From Pseudomonadota bacterium (GTDB lineage Bacteria > Pseudomonadota > Gammaproteobacteria > Steroidobacterales > Steroidobacteraceae): a stretch of DNA of 64,000 nucleotides. The notes under the pieces were generated by a model that was given only the letters and a program-made list of their open reading frames with translations, made no database searches and was not told where the DNA came from. Location of the stretch: assembly GCA_021838635.1 (NCBI GenBank), contig JAKCDC010000003.1:18946-82945 (forward strand), read 5' to 3'. The translations under genes were made by a program, and so were the position numbers. Below, in pieces: positions 16,492-25,570 of this stretch (positions are counted from its first letter, which is position 1; every line of letters begins with the position of its first letter).

Positions 16492-16519
16492 TTGAGGAAA
16501 CATTCAGGATACCTATAAT
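16492..16519 (+). promoter_or_regulatory. tRNA-Glu promoter
   Basis: TTGAGG (16492-16497), 16-base spacer, perfect TATAAT (16514-16519), then a GC-rich ACCGCGCTCC stretch typical of stringently controlled stable-RNA promoters. Transcription would start near 16526, about 22 bases before the mature tRNA. It lies antisense to the leader of pcnB. Confidence 0.75.
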
Positions 16520-16547
16520 ACCGCGCTCCTGGCTCAGCCCCCCCAGC

Positions 16548-16623
16548 GCTCCCTTCGTCTAGAGGCCCAGGACATAGCCCTCTCAAGGCTGTAACACGGG
16601 TTCGAATCCCGTAGGGAGCGCCA
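16548..16623 (+). tRNA. tRNA-Glu (anticodon CTC)
   Basis: The 76-base tRNA folds fully: acceptor arms GCTCCCT and AGGGAGC, discriminator G, and encoded CCA (16621-16623). The D-arm region is TCGTCTAGAGGCCCAGGA, as in bacterial tRNA-Glu. The anticodon stem-loop AGCC-CTCTCAA-GGCT places anticodon CTC at 16582-16584 (reads GAG). The T-arm has GGTTCGAATCC. A TTC-anticodon partner is not in this window. Confidence 0.95.
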
Positions 16624-17114
16624 TCTTATCAAAGACTTGCGCCCGACCTGGAAGGTCCCGCCCGGCCAGCTCTTTGCGCGGCCGCCGCAAGCACGCTGCT
16701 GCGCCCCCGGGTGCTCACGAACCCCCTGGGAGCGCCAAAGCTGGATCACCTGCCGGTTCGCCCCGCGGGCGGTGCACTGCATCTGCCGGCGCGGCGCCCC
16801 CGAGCGCCGCATCGCCCGTCGCGCGACACAACCCTCTTCGGCCACGACTGCGCGCCAGCGCCCGCACATCCACACCCTCCAGCACGAGGATCGCGCCTCC
16901 TCCACCCGCACCGTAGTCACCCGGTACAAGCGCATCGGCCGGCCCGTGAACTCCCGCGACAACGCCCAGTAGCACACCACGCGCCAGGCTCCGAAGAGCC
17001 GACCCGGTCCGCGCCGCTGAGATGCGCTCGGGTAGCAGCACAGGCGGTACGCTTTATAACATGCGTCGAACGCCATGGTGCTCGAGCAGATACAACCTCT
17101 ACACTGACCTCTGA
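16624..17114. other. gap without a recognisable gene
   Basis: About 490 bases between tRNA-Glu and a LysR gene. Several open frames exist, but they have Arg/Ala-rich low-complexity translations. The longest one ends inside the tRNA antisense. I see no integrase, repeat pair or transposon end next to the tRNA. Confidence 0.5.
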
Positions 17115-18065
17115 TCAGCGCGTTGCAAAAATATCTTCAACCGACGGCGTCGCGAGCATCCGTGCCCGCTCCAATGAACCCGATCGATTGACTTCCTTCA
17201 TGTAGTCGACAAAGACCCGGACAGCCGGCGCCAGTTCGCGCCGCGAAGGGAAGACCAAATTCACCTCGATGGAGGCTATCGACCATTCAGGAAAGAGGTG
17301 AACTAACCGCCCTGCCGCGATTTCAGGTCCGCAGATGTACCCCGTCAGGATGCCCAGACCAGCGCCATTCATGACCAACCGATGAATCGTCAGCGCTTCG
17401 TTGACCGAGACGCGCGGCGTCATCTCCATGCGGGTCATCTCCTCCCCACGGAAGAAGGTCCATGGCCTGACGCGACCCTCCGGAGAGGGCATGTCGATGG
17501 TGTCGTGGTGCGACAGCTCGTCGAAGGACTTCGGTGTTCCGCGCCGTTGCAGATAAGCGGGCGCGGCGCAAAGGTAGCGGTGCATTTCGCCGAGCTTCAC
17601 CGCGACCAGGCCGGAGTCCCTGAGCGGGCCGAGGCGAACCGCGACGTCGATCGCCTCGCCGACCAGATCGGCCGTCCGGCTCTCCAGGTCGAGCGCGATG
17701 GTGATGTCCGGATAGCGCCGCAGGAACTGCGGCAGCTGCTCGGCCAGAACGTTGACCCCGAACCCCATCCCCGCGCTGATCTTGAGCACCCCGCGGGGTT
17801 GTCCCGAAAGCCCTCCCACGTAGGCCAAAGTGTCGTTGAGCGTGCGAGTGATTTCGGCACTCCGCTCAAGCAGCGCTTGACCCGTAAGGGTCAGGACGAC
17901 TTCGCGTGTGGTGCGTTGAAACAAACGAGCACCAAGTTCAGCCTCCAGCCTGGCGATCGAGCGGCTCACACTGGATTTCGGCATCCCAAGGGCTCGTCCC
18001 GCGGCGGTAAAGCTCTTCAGGACGGCGACTCGTTCGAACACACGAAAGCTATTGAGGTCGAGCAA
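17115..18065 (-). CDS. LysR-family regulator
   Basis: The 316-residue protein has a winged helix-turn-helix (about 1-60, KSFTAAGRALGMPKSSVSRS) and an effector domain resembling the CrgA/DmlR group. It contains RVSVNEALTIHRLVMNGAGL near the C-terminal subdomain, typical of that group. It is divergent, with a gap of 120 bases, from an NmrA-type oxidoreductase gene that it most likely controls. The inducer is unknown. Confidence 0.88.
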   Translation of the reverse strand: MLDLNSFRVFERVAVLKSFTAAGRALGMPKSSVSRSIARLEAELGARLFQRTTREVVLTLTGQALLERSAEITRTLNDTLAYVGGLSGQPRGVLKISAGMGFGVNVLAEQLPQFLRRYPDITIALDLESRTADLVGEAIDVAVRLGPLRDSGLVAVKLGEMHRYLCAAPAYLQRRGTPKSFDELSHHDTIDMPSPEGRVRPWTFFRGEEMTRMEMTPRVSVNEALTIHRLVMNGAGLGILTGYICGPEIAAGRLVHLFPEWSIASIEVNLVFPSRRELAPAVRVFVDYMKEVNRSGSLERARMLATPSVEDIFATR

Positions 18066-18185
18066 GCGATTATTGTTGCAGCTTTCGGCACAGTATGTCC
18101 AGTGATTGCGCCGTCCTAGACGCCCTTCGGTGCACTATATTGATTTCAGGCGGGTCACGGAGCGCGCCGACATGGAATTGAACCG

Positions 18186-19037
18186 ATGAACGAGACAATC
18201 CTGGCGGTGGGCGCAAGCGGCAAGTTCGCCGGCATGGTCATTCCCGAGCTCGCCAAGCGCGGCGCGACGGTGCGCGGCCTGGTCCACCATTCTGCGCACG
18301 CCTCCGCGGTGCGCGCCGCCGGCGCACAGGAGGTGGCGGTCGGGGATCTCAGGGACACCGCCCGCATCGCTGCGGCGCTGCGTGGGATCGATCGGGTCTT
18401 CTACATCGCGCCGGCGGCCCTTCCCGATGAGGCCGAAGTCGGCAGAGCCTTCGTGGCGGCGGCGATCGAGGCGGGCGTGCGGCGGCTGGTGTTCTCCTCC
18501 GTGATCCATCCGGTGCTCACCGGACTGCCCAACCACGCGCTGAAGACCCCGGTGGAGGAGGCGCTGCTCAACTCAGATCTTCAGTACACCTTCCTGCACC
18601 CGACCGTGTTATTCCAGAACTACGCGGCGGCGTGGGACGGCATCGTCAAGACCGGCGTCCTCGCCGAGCCGTGGTCCAACGACACGCGCTTCAGTCGCGT
18701 CGACTATCGCGACGTCGCCGAGGCGGCGGCGATCGCGCTCACCGAGGATCGGCTGCTCTATGGGACCTTCGAGCTGTGCGCCGAGGGATGGCTCGACCGG
18801 CATGAGGTCGCTGCGCTGATCAGCGAGGTGTTGGGCCGCCGTATCACGCCGCGCCGGATTGACCCGGATGCCCTGCCTCCCGAAGCACAGGCGTTGCGCC
18901 CCATGTTCAATCACTACGACCGCATCGGACTGCGCGGAAATCCGCTGACTCTGGCCGCGATCCTCGGCCGCAAGCCAAGAACGCTGCGCGCCTTCTTCGA
19001 GGAGCAGGCCGCGCGCAACCCGGCAGAGCGGTCATGA
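18186..19037 (+). CDS. NmrA/NAD(P)H-quinone-type Rossmann protein
   Basis: The 283-residue protein begins with a dinucleotide-binding motif ILAVGASGKFAG (about 5-16). It continues as an atypical short-chain dehydrogenase of the NmrA/QOR2 group (LVFSSVIHP, YTFLHPTVLFQNYA, RVDYRDVAEAAA). It lacks the classical YxxxK, as NmrA-like members often do, so it may be a redox sensor or a quinone reductase. It is divergent from a LysR regulator and followed on the same strand by an esterase gene. Confidence 0.8.
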   Translation: MNETILAVGASGKFAGMVIPELAKRGATVRGLVHHSAHASAVRAAGAQEVAVGDLRDTARIAAALRGIDRVFYIAPAALPDEAEVGRAFVAAAIEAGVRRLVFSSVIHPVLTGLPNHALKTPVEEALLNSDLQYTFLHPTVLFQNYAAAWDGIVKTGVLAEPWSNDTRFSRVDYRDVAEAAAIALTEDRLLYGTFELCAEGWLDRHEVAALISEVLGRRITPRRIDPDALPPEAQALRPMFNHYDRIGLRGNPLTLAAILGRKPRTLRAFFEEQAARNPAERS

Positions 19038-19260
19038 AAAACCAGCCAGACCATTGCCATCGACACTCTCGGAGCCAAACGCAAATACCTGTCGCACCAT
19101 CAGCGCTTCGGGCGACCGGAGAGCTCTCCCCGCCGCAGACCGTGTCGATGTTCCGATCCTCAGCGGACTTCGCATGGCCGCAGCGACCGCAGTGCGGGGT
19201 GGGTCGGCTGATTGGGCTGAGCGCGCAGCGCTGCGGGTCTGAACCGAAGCGGTTGCGTGC

Positions 19261-20250
19261 ATGAGCACCCTTGAGTCCATCGCAGCCGACGCCATCTATC
19301 ATCCCGCGCACTTGGATGATCGCGCGGCGATGCGCGCCCTGCGCGCCGCGATCGCCGCCCATCCGACCGCCGATCTGGGTCCAGAGGGCCGCGCCGCATT
19401 CGACGAACTGATCGGCAGGACCCCGCCAGCCGAGGGAGTCACCCACGCGGCCGGGACGCTCGGCGGTGTGTCGGGCTGGTGGTGCCGACCGGCCAATCAC
19501 CGGGCCGGGACGGCGATTCTCTACCTCCACGGCGGCGCGTATGGGCTGGGGTCGGCGCGGGCGTACCGCAACTTCGCCGGGCAGATCGCCGCGCGCGCTC
19601 AGGTTGCGGCCTTTGTCGCGGACTATGCCCTCGCGCCGGAACGACCCTTCCCCGCCGCAGTCGAGGACGCCGAGGCCGCCTATCGGGCCCTTGCCGACTC
19701 GGGCATGGCGAGGATCGGCATCGTCGGGGATTCCGCGGGCGGCGGATTGGCCCTGGTCACCGCTGCCCGCATGAGCTCGGCCACCCGAGCCGGCGGGGTC
19801 CGCCCTGCGGCCGTCGTCGCCATGTCGCCGTGGACCGACCTTGCGCTCACCGGTCAGAGCTACGCGACGCGCGCCCAGCACGATCCACTGCTGACGCGGG
19901 AAGCGCTCGATCACGCTCGGCGACGCTATCTCGTCGAGGCCGACATCAAAGATGAGCGGGCCTCACCGCTTTATGGCGATGTCGCCGACTTGCCCCCCGT
20001 ATTGCTGCACGTGGGGGAGGACGAGATCCTGCTGGATGACGCGCGCCGGTTTGCTCAGCGCCTCAAGCACGCCGGGTCGCTCGGGGAGCTGCACGTCTGG
20101 CAAGACATGGTGCATGTGTTCCCCGCCAACGTGGCGCTGCTGCACGCGGCGCGTGCAGCGCTGGACAACATCGGCGAATTCTTGCGCCACAACCTCGGCA
20201 GCCATTCCCCCGCGACATGTGTGACTTGCACTCACGGAGACCCCCAATGA
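19261..20250 (+). CDS. alpha/beta-hydrolase, hormone-sensitive-lipase-type esterase
   Basis: The 329-residue enzyme has the HSL-family oxyanion motif LYLHGGAYGLGS (about 87-98) and nucleophile elbow GDSAGGG (about 155-161). The acid residue lies in VGEDEILLDD and the catalytic His in WQDMVHVFP. It hydrolyses short-chain esters, and the natural substrate is unknown. There is no signal peptide. Its stop overlaps the start of the next gene (ATGA, 20247-20250). The C-terminal tail after NIGEFLRHN is probably disordered. Confidence 0.85.
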   Translation: MSTLESIAADAIYHPAHLDDRAAMRALRAAIAAHPTADLGPEGRAAFDELIGRTPPAEGVTHAAGTLGGVSGWWCRPANHRAGTAILYLHGGAYGLGSARAYRNFAGQIAARAQVAAFVADYALAPERPFPAAVEDAEAAYRALADSGMARIGIVGDSAGGGLALVTAARMSSATRAGGVRPAAVVAMSPWTDLALTGQSYATRAQHDPLLTREALDHARRRYLVEADIKDERASPLYGDVADLPPVLLHVGEDEILLDDARRFAQRLKHAGSLGELHVWQDMVHVFPANVALLHAARAALDNIGEFLRHNLGSHSPATCVTCTHGDPQ

Positions 20251-20630
20251 TCCGCATCCTCTTTGTTGGCCAGAAGCCTGAGACCGTCGATTACTCGGAC
20301 CCGTCCCTGCCGCCTGGATTTAACGCCCAGATGATCAACGCCGGCATCGCCATTGCGCTCGAGCAGATCAAGGCGCGCGGCTGGGCGGGCGACACCTGCA
20401 TGATCACCCCGGACGCGGCGGGTCGCGCAATGCTTGAGAAGGCCCTTCAGGCCATCGCCTACGATTGCGTGGTGATTGGCGGCGGCCTCAGGCTTCCGCC
20501 GAAAAGCCTCCCGCTGTTCGAGATGGTGGTGAACGTAGTTCACAAGGCGGCGCCAGGGGCGGCAATCGCCTTCAACACCCAGCCGGAAAATACCGCGGAG
20601 GCGGCCGCGCGCCAACTCGGTGCCGTTTAG
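20247..20630 (+). CDS. hypothetical protein coupled to the esterase, 127 residues
   Basis: Starts inside the esterase stop (ATGA), so it is translationally coupled. It is a small alpha/beta protein, MIRILFVGQKPETVDYSDP, with YDCVVIGGGLRLPP in the middle and AIAFNTQPENTAEAA near the end. It resembles a flavodoxin/Rossmann-like fold in its strand-helix pattern. Related short proteins are found beside NmrA and SDR genes, but I know no assigned function. Confidence 0.7.
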   Translation: MIRILFVGQKPETVDYSDPSLPPGFNAQMINAGIAIALEQIKARGWAGDTCMITPDAAGRAMLEKALQAIAYDCVVIGGGLRLPPKSLPLFEMVVNVVHKAAPGAAIAFNTQPENTAEAAARQLGAV

Positions 20631-20925
20631 GGACAACCCGACCGCGAGCTGCCCCTGCACACCGTCATTGCGCGAGAAAAACGAGCGCATCGCCCCGATG
20701 GTCAGCCCTGAAGCCCTCGACGCGCGCGACGCCTTGCCGCGACCAGCGGCAGCGAGCACGGCCGGCCGTGCCGGTGTGCAAGGGCGCGGCGCACGCACCC
20801 CGGCGGCACCCGCCCCCCCGGTGGCGCGGCCAGGAAACTCCTGGCGGGCTGCGTGGTCGAATCTGCGAGCCGGGTCCCCCCCCTGGTGCGGGGAGTCGGT
20901 CGCTTTAAGTTTCAAGGAGGTGTCT

Positions 20926-21450
20926 ATGCGTAAGAAAGTCCTTGCCGTAGCCCTTGCGGGCATCGCCCTGCCGGTCCTCGCATTGGCGGCGGAACCGATG
21001 TTCATCCGCGTCGGCTCACGCGTCGTCCCGCTGCGGGAGGCGGTGCAAGTGGTGCGCACCGCCGCCGGGCCAGTCCGGGTGCATACCTGGCGGTGGCGTG
21101 GGCCGAACGGTGCATCCATGGTCCAGGTCTCCGAGACCCGCAGCGCAGGTGCACCGATGCCCCCGTGGGTCCTGGCGCAGTTCCAGGCGCTGCAGGCGCA
21201 GATGCAACAGATGCAGCTCATCCAAACCGCGCTCAGCCGGCAGATGCTGCCACAGTGGGCGGTACCGGTGATGTTCGGTCGGATGCTGCCGCTGCCCGGA
21301 CAGGGCCTGCCGCTCGAGGTGCGCTTCCTGCAGCCCGTGATTCCGCTGCAGGCCATCCCGGCGCCCACGCGGGTCATCGTACTGCTGCCCCGGGTGGCCG
21401 TGCCGCGCGCCGCGCCGCCCCCGGTGCATCATCGCGGGCATCTGGTGTGA
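20926..21450 (+). CDS. secreted hypothetical protein, 174 residues
   Basis: ATG 20926 with a strong ribosome site AAGGAGG 7 bases upstream. A clear signal peptide (MRKKVLAVALAGIALPVLALA, about 1-22) is followed by a Met/Gln-rich centre (ALQAQMQQMQLI) and a Pro/Val-rich C-terminus ending HHRGHLV. There are no cysteines in the mature part. It is probably periplasmic or outer-membrane associated; function unknown. The roughly 295 bases upstream (20631-20925) have no gene. Confidence 0.7.
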   Translation: MRKKVLAVALAGIALPVLALAAEPMFIRVGSRVVPLREAVQVVRTAAGPVRVHTWRWRGPNGASMVQVSETRSAGAPMPPWVLAQFQALQAQMQQMQLIQTALSRQMLPQWAVPVMFGRMLPLPGQGLPLEVRFLQPVIPLQAIPAPTRVIVLLPRVAVPRAAPPPVHHRGHLV

Positions 21451-21462
21451 TCCATCCCCGTC

Positions 21463-21508
21463 CCGCAGGCGCCGTGAGCGGCAGATCCCGCCCCTCCGGC
21501 GCCTGCGG
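21463..21508 (+). terminator. hairpin after the secreted hypothetical gene
   Basis: Perfect 12-base arms CCGCAGGCGCCG (21463-21474) and CGGCGCCTGCGG (21497-21508) with a 22-base loop, starting 13 bases after the stop codon. No T-run follows. Confidence 0.5.
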
Positions 21509-21638
21509 ACTGCCTTGCAGCCCGGGATAGACGCCAGGCAATCACCGCCGAGCTGACGTCTCCGCGCGACACAGATGCGCGACCGCGGACGCTTCGCTAG
21601 CATGTCCGCCCATGGCACTTCTGATGGAAGCCGGACCG

Positions 21639-21818
21639 ATGAAGATCGTCACACTGCTGAAAAATGTCGCCCTTGGCGCCTCCGCCGGCGTCGCGCTGCT
21701 CACCGCGCTGCCGCTGTTCGGCGCCGTAGGCACGCTGAGCACTGCCGGTGCGGTGGTCGGTTCGCTGGTCGGTGGAGTGGCGGGCGCACTCGACAGCGTG
21801 CGCACTCAGCGCCGCTGA
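21639..21818 (+). CDS. small membrane protein, 59 residues
   Basis: ATG 21639 (MKIVTLLKNVALGASAGVAL) has GGAAG 9 bases upstream; an in-frame ATG at 21612 is possible. One long glycine/alanine-rich hydrophobic stretch of about 45 residues could form one or two membrane helices (GAVGTLSTAGAVVGSLVGGV). A basic C-terminal end (VRTQRR) follows. Function unknown. Confidence 0.5.
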   Translation: MKIVTLLKNVALGASAGVALLTALPLFGAVGTLSTAGAVVGSLVGGVAGALDSVRTQRR

Positions 21819-21832
21819 ACCCACGCCCGGCG

Positions 21833-22816
21833 TCAGGCGCCGGCCGCACCCCGCAGCATATGCAACCGCTGATGCTGCGCAGCGAGGCTCAGGAAAGCGA
21901 CTCCGGGGCGCAGACGCGCACCACTCTGCGGCTGCGGCACGCGCCGCAGTACGTCGGCCACCCGCTGCGGTGTGCCGAGATCGCTCCAGCCGCACTTCGG
22001 CACCGCCACGACGCGGAACGCCTCCTCCTGCCCCGCGACGATATCCCGTGAAAAGTCCACCGTGGGCAGCTGCTCGTACATTGCGGCCACCGTCCGCGCC
22101 TGCGGCAACTCGCGATCGGCGGTGACGGCCGCCTCCATCGCCGTCACCACCGAACCGATCCGATTCCGAAACAGCTCAAGCAGTGCCTGAGCGCGGGCGA
22201 CGACGATGAACGCATTCCAGAGCGCCCCGTCGCCGATCAGCCCGCGCGCCTCGGAGAGCGACGGCTTCTCGACGAAGCGCTGGACGCGCATGGCCCCTCG
22301 CCCATCGGGCCCACCCGGCACGATGTAGCCGAGTTCCGGATCAACCTCCTCCGGCTCGATGCCGAGCAGCAGCGCCTGCTGTCTGCGCCATCGCAGCTGC
22401 GCGAGCGCTGCCACCAGTGACTCGGCAAGCACGGACTCATGCTGGACCAGATGGTCGGAGGGCAACAACACGACCCGGGCCTGCGGATCGCGCCTCAAAA
22501 TATGCAGCAGCGGCAACAGGATGCCGACTGCGGTACCGCAGTTGCGCGGCTGCACGATGATGTTCCGCGGCGGCAACGGCTCGAGCGCATCCTGCCACCA
22601 GCGGCGATGATGCGCCGCGACCACCGCGCAGGTGAATGCCTCATCGGTGAGCGATTGAGCGCGTCGCAACGCCTCATGCAACAGCGTTGGTCCGTCGAAC
22701 AGCGAACAGAATTGCTTCGGTACCGCGGTGCCCGACGGGGCGGTGGTGAGGGATCTCAGACGACTGCCTTCACCCGCCGCCAGTACCAGTGCCCACACAT
22801 TGCCTTCTGCCGCCAT
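21833..22816 (-). CDS. nucleotidyltransferase, mannose-1-phosphate guanylyltransferase-like
   Basis: From the ATG of MAAEGN, at about 22816, the protein has 327 residues. The NTP-transferase signature ALVLAAGEGSRLR (about 9-21) is followed by a PKQFCSLFDG motif, QPRNCGTAVGILLP, LLPSDHLV and FVEKPSL. These are marks of ManC/GMP-type sugar-phosphate nucleotidyltransferases. The type II isomerase domain of bifunctional ManC is absent. The acceptor sugar is not certain. The frame stays open further upstream, but that part is low complexity and lacks a ribosome site. Confidence 0.8.
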   Translation of the reverse strand: MAAEGNVWALVLAAGEGSRLRSLTTAPSGTAVPKQFCSLFDGPTLLHEALRRAQSLTDEAFTCAVVAAHHRRWWQDALEPLPPRNIIVQPRNCGTAVGILLPLLHILRRDPQARVVLLPSDHLVQHESVLAESLVAALAQLRWRRQQALLLGIEPEEVDPELGYIVPGGPDGRGAMRVQRFVEKPSLSEARGLIGDGALWNAFIVVARAQALLELFRNRIGSVVTAMEAAVTADRELPQARTVAAMYEQLPTVDFSRDIVAGQEEAFRVVAVPKCGWSDLGTPQRVADVLRRVPQPQSGARLRPGVAFLSLAAQHQRLHMLRGAAGA

Positions 22817-23046
22817 GACGCACGCTCCTGTGATTTGAATGACGGGGTGCACGCATCGGCACACGACCCGAGCAATGTTCAATCGTCCCCTATGTTGAGT
22901 CTCCAGAGCATCGTGGGTTCCCGTAGCACTGCGAAAAAAATCGCCAGCCCGCCCCTGACCCGCATCGCGCGGCATGATCACGCCGCGGGATGTCAGTTTC
23001 ATTTCAAGCGCGTAGCGCCGTGTGGGCGCCAAACGCTCAGCGCGCA

Positions 23047-23748
23047 TCAGCAGAGGCGTGACGTCTCGGGACCCGACGGTGACGCAACGGCACCGATGTC
23101 CTGTCGGTGCGCGGCGACGCTCGCCGGCGCCGGGTGCACGTGCTCCATTCGAACCGTCACCTTGATCGCAGCCAAGCGCTGATACAAGCGTCGCTGGCGG
23201 TACAGCGGGACCCAACCATACACGATCGTTTCCACCGGTCGCCACAACGCCAGCCACGCCAGAATAATCAGTCCCTCATCGAGCAGCCGCGACAGTCCGT
23301 GCGAGGCAACGCTTGAGAGAATGCCGCGCGCGCTCATGCTGAGCAAAAAGATCGCCAGCCCACCCAGCAACGCCAGCTCACCCAGACGCAGCTGTTCGCG
23401 CAGACGCAGCGCAGTCGAGTGTGCCATGCGGGTGTAATAGTGCTCCACGGCCGGCTGCAGATCGGCGGCCAGGTCCGCGCCTTCGCTCGCGTGCACGTGC
23501 AGGTGCCACTGCGCCACGCCACGGTTCTCGCGGAACTCCTCCTCGATGAAGGCTGCCGCGTGCACATCCAGATCGCGATCCCAGAACGGCGAGGCGTCGA
23601 GCGAGTTGAACATCTGCGCCAGATCGCGCACCCGCACATTCACAGTCGCCGCACTGGCGGCATGCGCTGCTGGATGAGACTTGTTGAGTGCAGACAATGC
23701 GCAATCCTTCAGCTGCGGATGCCTCCGCGGCCCGCAGCGCATGCGCAA
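23047..23748 (-). CDS. membrane protein of unknown function
   Basis: A soluble N-terminal part (LAQMFNSLDASPFWDRDLD, IEEEFRENRG) is followed by two hydrophobic segments (about 123-140 and 158-175) and a cytoplasmic-type end VPLYRQRRLYQRLAAIKVTV. The true start is uncertain: ATG 23748 or GTG 23643 (VNVRVRDL). This resembles a conserved bacterial two-helix membrane protein with an N-terminal FNSLDPSPF-type motif. No function is known. Confidence 0.6.
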   Translation of the reverse strand: MRMRCGPRRHPQLKDCALSALNKSHPAAHAASAATVNVRVRDLAQMFNSLDASPFWDRDLDVHAAAFIEEEFRENRGVAQWHLHVHASEGADLAADLQPAVEHYYTRMAHSTALRLREQLRLGELALLGGLAIFLLSMSARGILSSVASHGLSRLLDEGLIILAWLALWRPVETIVYGWVPLYRQRRLYQRLAAIKVTVRMEHVHPAPASVAAHRQDIGAVASPSGPETSRLC

Positions 23749-23869
23749 CCGTCGCGCACCGCGCCGCTCCTCGTAATGCGCACTAGTACGGATGGCCGCG
23801 CGATGGCAGCGTGCCTAGGCTCGATGCGGCGCAGATGCGCTGCAGCGCGCGCTTTCGGGGAAGTGTCCG

Positions 23870-25489
23870 ATGACCGCCAAGCAAGTGTTATTCCGTTCCG
23901 CGGCCCGCGAGAAGATCCTACGTGGCACCACGCAACTGGCCGATGCCGTGCGCATCACGCTCGGACCGAAATCCAAATCGGTTCTGATTCAAAAGAAATG
24001 GGGCGCACCGATCGTATGCAACGACGGGGTAACCATCGCGAAGGAGATGGAGCTCGACGATCCGCAGGAGAACCTCGGCGCGCAGATGCTGCGCCAGGCG
24101 GCTGAGAAGACCGGGGAGCGGGTCGGAGACGGAACCAGCACCGCCACGCTGCTCGCGCAGACGATCTATGCCGACGGGGTGCGCAATGTGACCGCAGGGG
24201 CGAGCGCGGTCGACCTGAAGCGCGGCCTGGATCGCGCGCTCAACGCGGCCATCGATGCGCTCAAGCACATGGCCAAGCCTCTGGAGCATCGCCAACAGCG
24301 TGTACAGGTGGCGACGATCTCGGCGCACAACGACGCGACCATCGGTGAATTGGTCGCCGATGCGATGGAAAAGGTCGGCGGCGACGGCGTCATCACCGTC
24401 GAGGAGTCAAAGACCATCGAGACGGCGCTGGAGGTACTGGAAGGGATGCAGTTCGATCGAGGCTATCTCTCGCCCTACTTCGTCACTGATCCGTCGAGCA
24501 TGCAGGCGGTGCTGGAGGATGCGTACATCCTGATGTGCGAGCGAAAGCTCACGGTGCTGAAAGACCTGCTCACACTGCTCGAGCAGGTCGCCAAAACCAC
24601 CCACCCCATCCTGGTAGTCGCGGAAGAAATTGAAGGCGAGGCGCTCGCCACGCTGATCGTCAACCAAGTCAGAGGCGTGCTGAAGAGCTGCGCGGTCAAG
24701 GCGCCCGGGTTCGGCGAGCGACGCAAGGCGCTGCTCGCCGACATCGCAACGCTGACCGGCGGCGAGGTGGTGTCCAAAGAACTCGGACTGAAACTGGAAG
24801 ACACGAAACTCACGCAGCTCGGCCGGGCGCGGCGGATCGTGATCGACAAGGACACCACCACGCTCATCGGCGGGGCCGGGGAGAAAGTGCGCATCGAGGC
24901 GCGCATCAGCATGCTGCGCAAGGAAGTCGAGGATGCGTCCGGCGATTACGACCGCGAGCAGCTCAAGGAGCGCCTCGCCAAGCTCGCCGGCGGTGTAGCG
25001 GTGATCAAGGTCGGAGCGCCGTCGGAATCGGAAATGAAAGCCCGCAAGGAAGCACTCGATGATGCGATCAGTTCCACCAAGGCGGCGGTTGCCGAGGGCA
25101 TCGTGCCCGGCGGCGGACTGGCGCTGCTGCGCTGCAGCAGCGCGGTGCTCGCAGCTGAAACAGCATGCACCGGGGATGAGCGCACGGGCCTGCAGATCCT
25201 GCGCCGCGCGCTGGAGGCGCCTGCGCGCCAGATCGCGGAGAACTCCGCGGCCGACGGCGGTGTGGTGGTCGACCGGATGCTCCACGGCCGCCCGAACATC
25301 GGCTTCGATGCCGCCGGCAACCGCTTTGTCGACCTGTATGAGGCCGGGATCGTCGATCCGGTGAAAGTCGTACGCACCGCACTCGAGAATGCCGTGTCGG
25401 TCGCGAGCGTGCTGTTGCTGACCGAAGCGACCTTGACCGAGCGGGCGGAGCGGGCGCCCGAACCGGCGCCGGCGGCCGAACCGTTCTGA
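23870..25489 (+). CDS. groEL: GroEL-type chaperonin paralogue
   Basis: The 539-residue type I chaperonin subunit has the ATP motif GDGTSTAT (86-93, with the conserved Asp at 87), the hinge sequences, and AEGIVPGGGLALLR near the C-terminus. Several otherwise conserved segments differ: KKWGAPIVCNDGVTIAKEME replaces the usual KSFGAPTITKDGV form. The C-terminus ends RAPEPAPAAEPF instead of GGM repeats. No groES lies upstream. These points suggest a second, specialised GroEL copy. No clear heat-shock sigma-32 promoter was seen. Confidence 0.9.
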   Translation: MTAKQVLFRSAAREKILRGTTQLADAVRITLGPKSKSVLIQKKWGAPIVCNDGVTIAKEMELDDPQENLGAQMLRQAAEKTGERVGDGTSTATLLAQTIYADGVRNVTAGASAVDLKRGLDRALNAAIDALKHMAKPLEHRQQRVQVATISAHNDATIGELVADAMEKVGGDGVITVEESKTIETALEVLEGMQFDRGYLSPYFVTDPSSMQAVLEDAYILMCERKLTVLKDLLTLLEQVAKTTHPILVVAEEIEGEALATLIVNQVRGVLKSCAVKAPGFGERRKALLADIATLTGGEVVSKELGLKLEDTKLTQLGRARRIVIDKDTTTLIGGAGEKVRIEARISMLRKEVEDASGDYDREQLKERLAKLAGGVAVIKVGAPSESEMKARKEALDDAISSTKAAVAEGIVPGGGLALLRCSSAVLAAETACTGDERTGLQILRRALEAPARQIAENSAADGGVVVDRMLHGRPNIGFDAAGNRFVDLYEAGIVDPVKVVRTALENAVSVASVLLLTEATLTERAERAPEPAPAAEPF

Positions 25490-25510
25490 GGCACCCTCGC
25501 GGGATAGCCG

Positions 25511-25540
25511 TTGCCGGCGGTCCGGCGGCTCGCCGATAAT
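25511..25540 (+). promoter_or_regulatory. putative promoter for the HAD phosphatase gene
   Basis: TTGCCG (25511-25516), 18-base spacer, GATAAT (25535-25540). It lies in the 81-base gap after the chaperonin gene and would start transcription near 25547, shortly upstream of the TTG start. Confidence 0.4.
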
Positions 25541-25570
25541 ACCCAGGCGCCCCGACCTGGAGTACCGCCT

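Noticed and set aside
16614..16737. Repeat of GGGAGCGCCA at the tRNA end (16614-16623) and 16728-16737, considered as an attachment-site pair
   Set aside because: Only 10 bases are shared, and no integrase or mobile gene lies between or near. Likely chance in GC-rich DNA.
16534..17076. Open frame ending in antisense of tRNA-Glu
   Set aside because: The C-terminal part (SLRDSNPCYSLERAMS) is simply the translated antisense of the tRNA, a common artefact. The remainder is low complexity.
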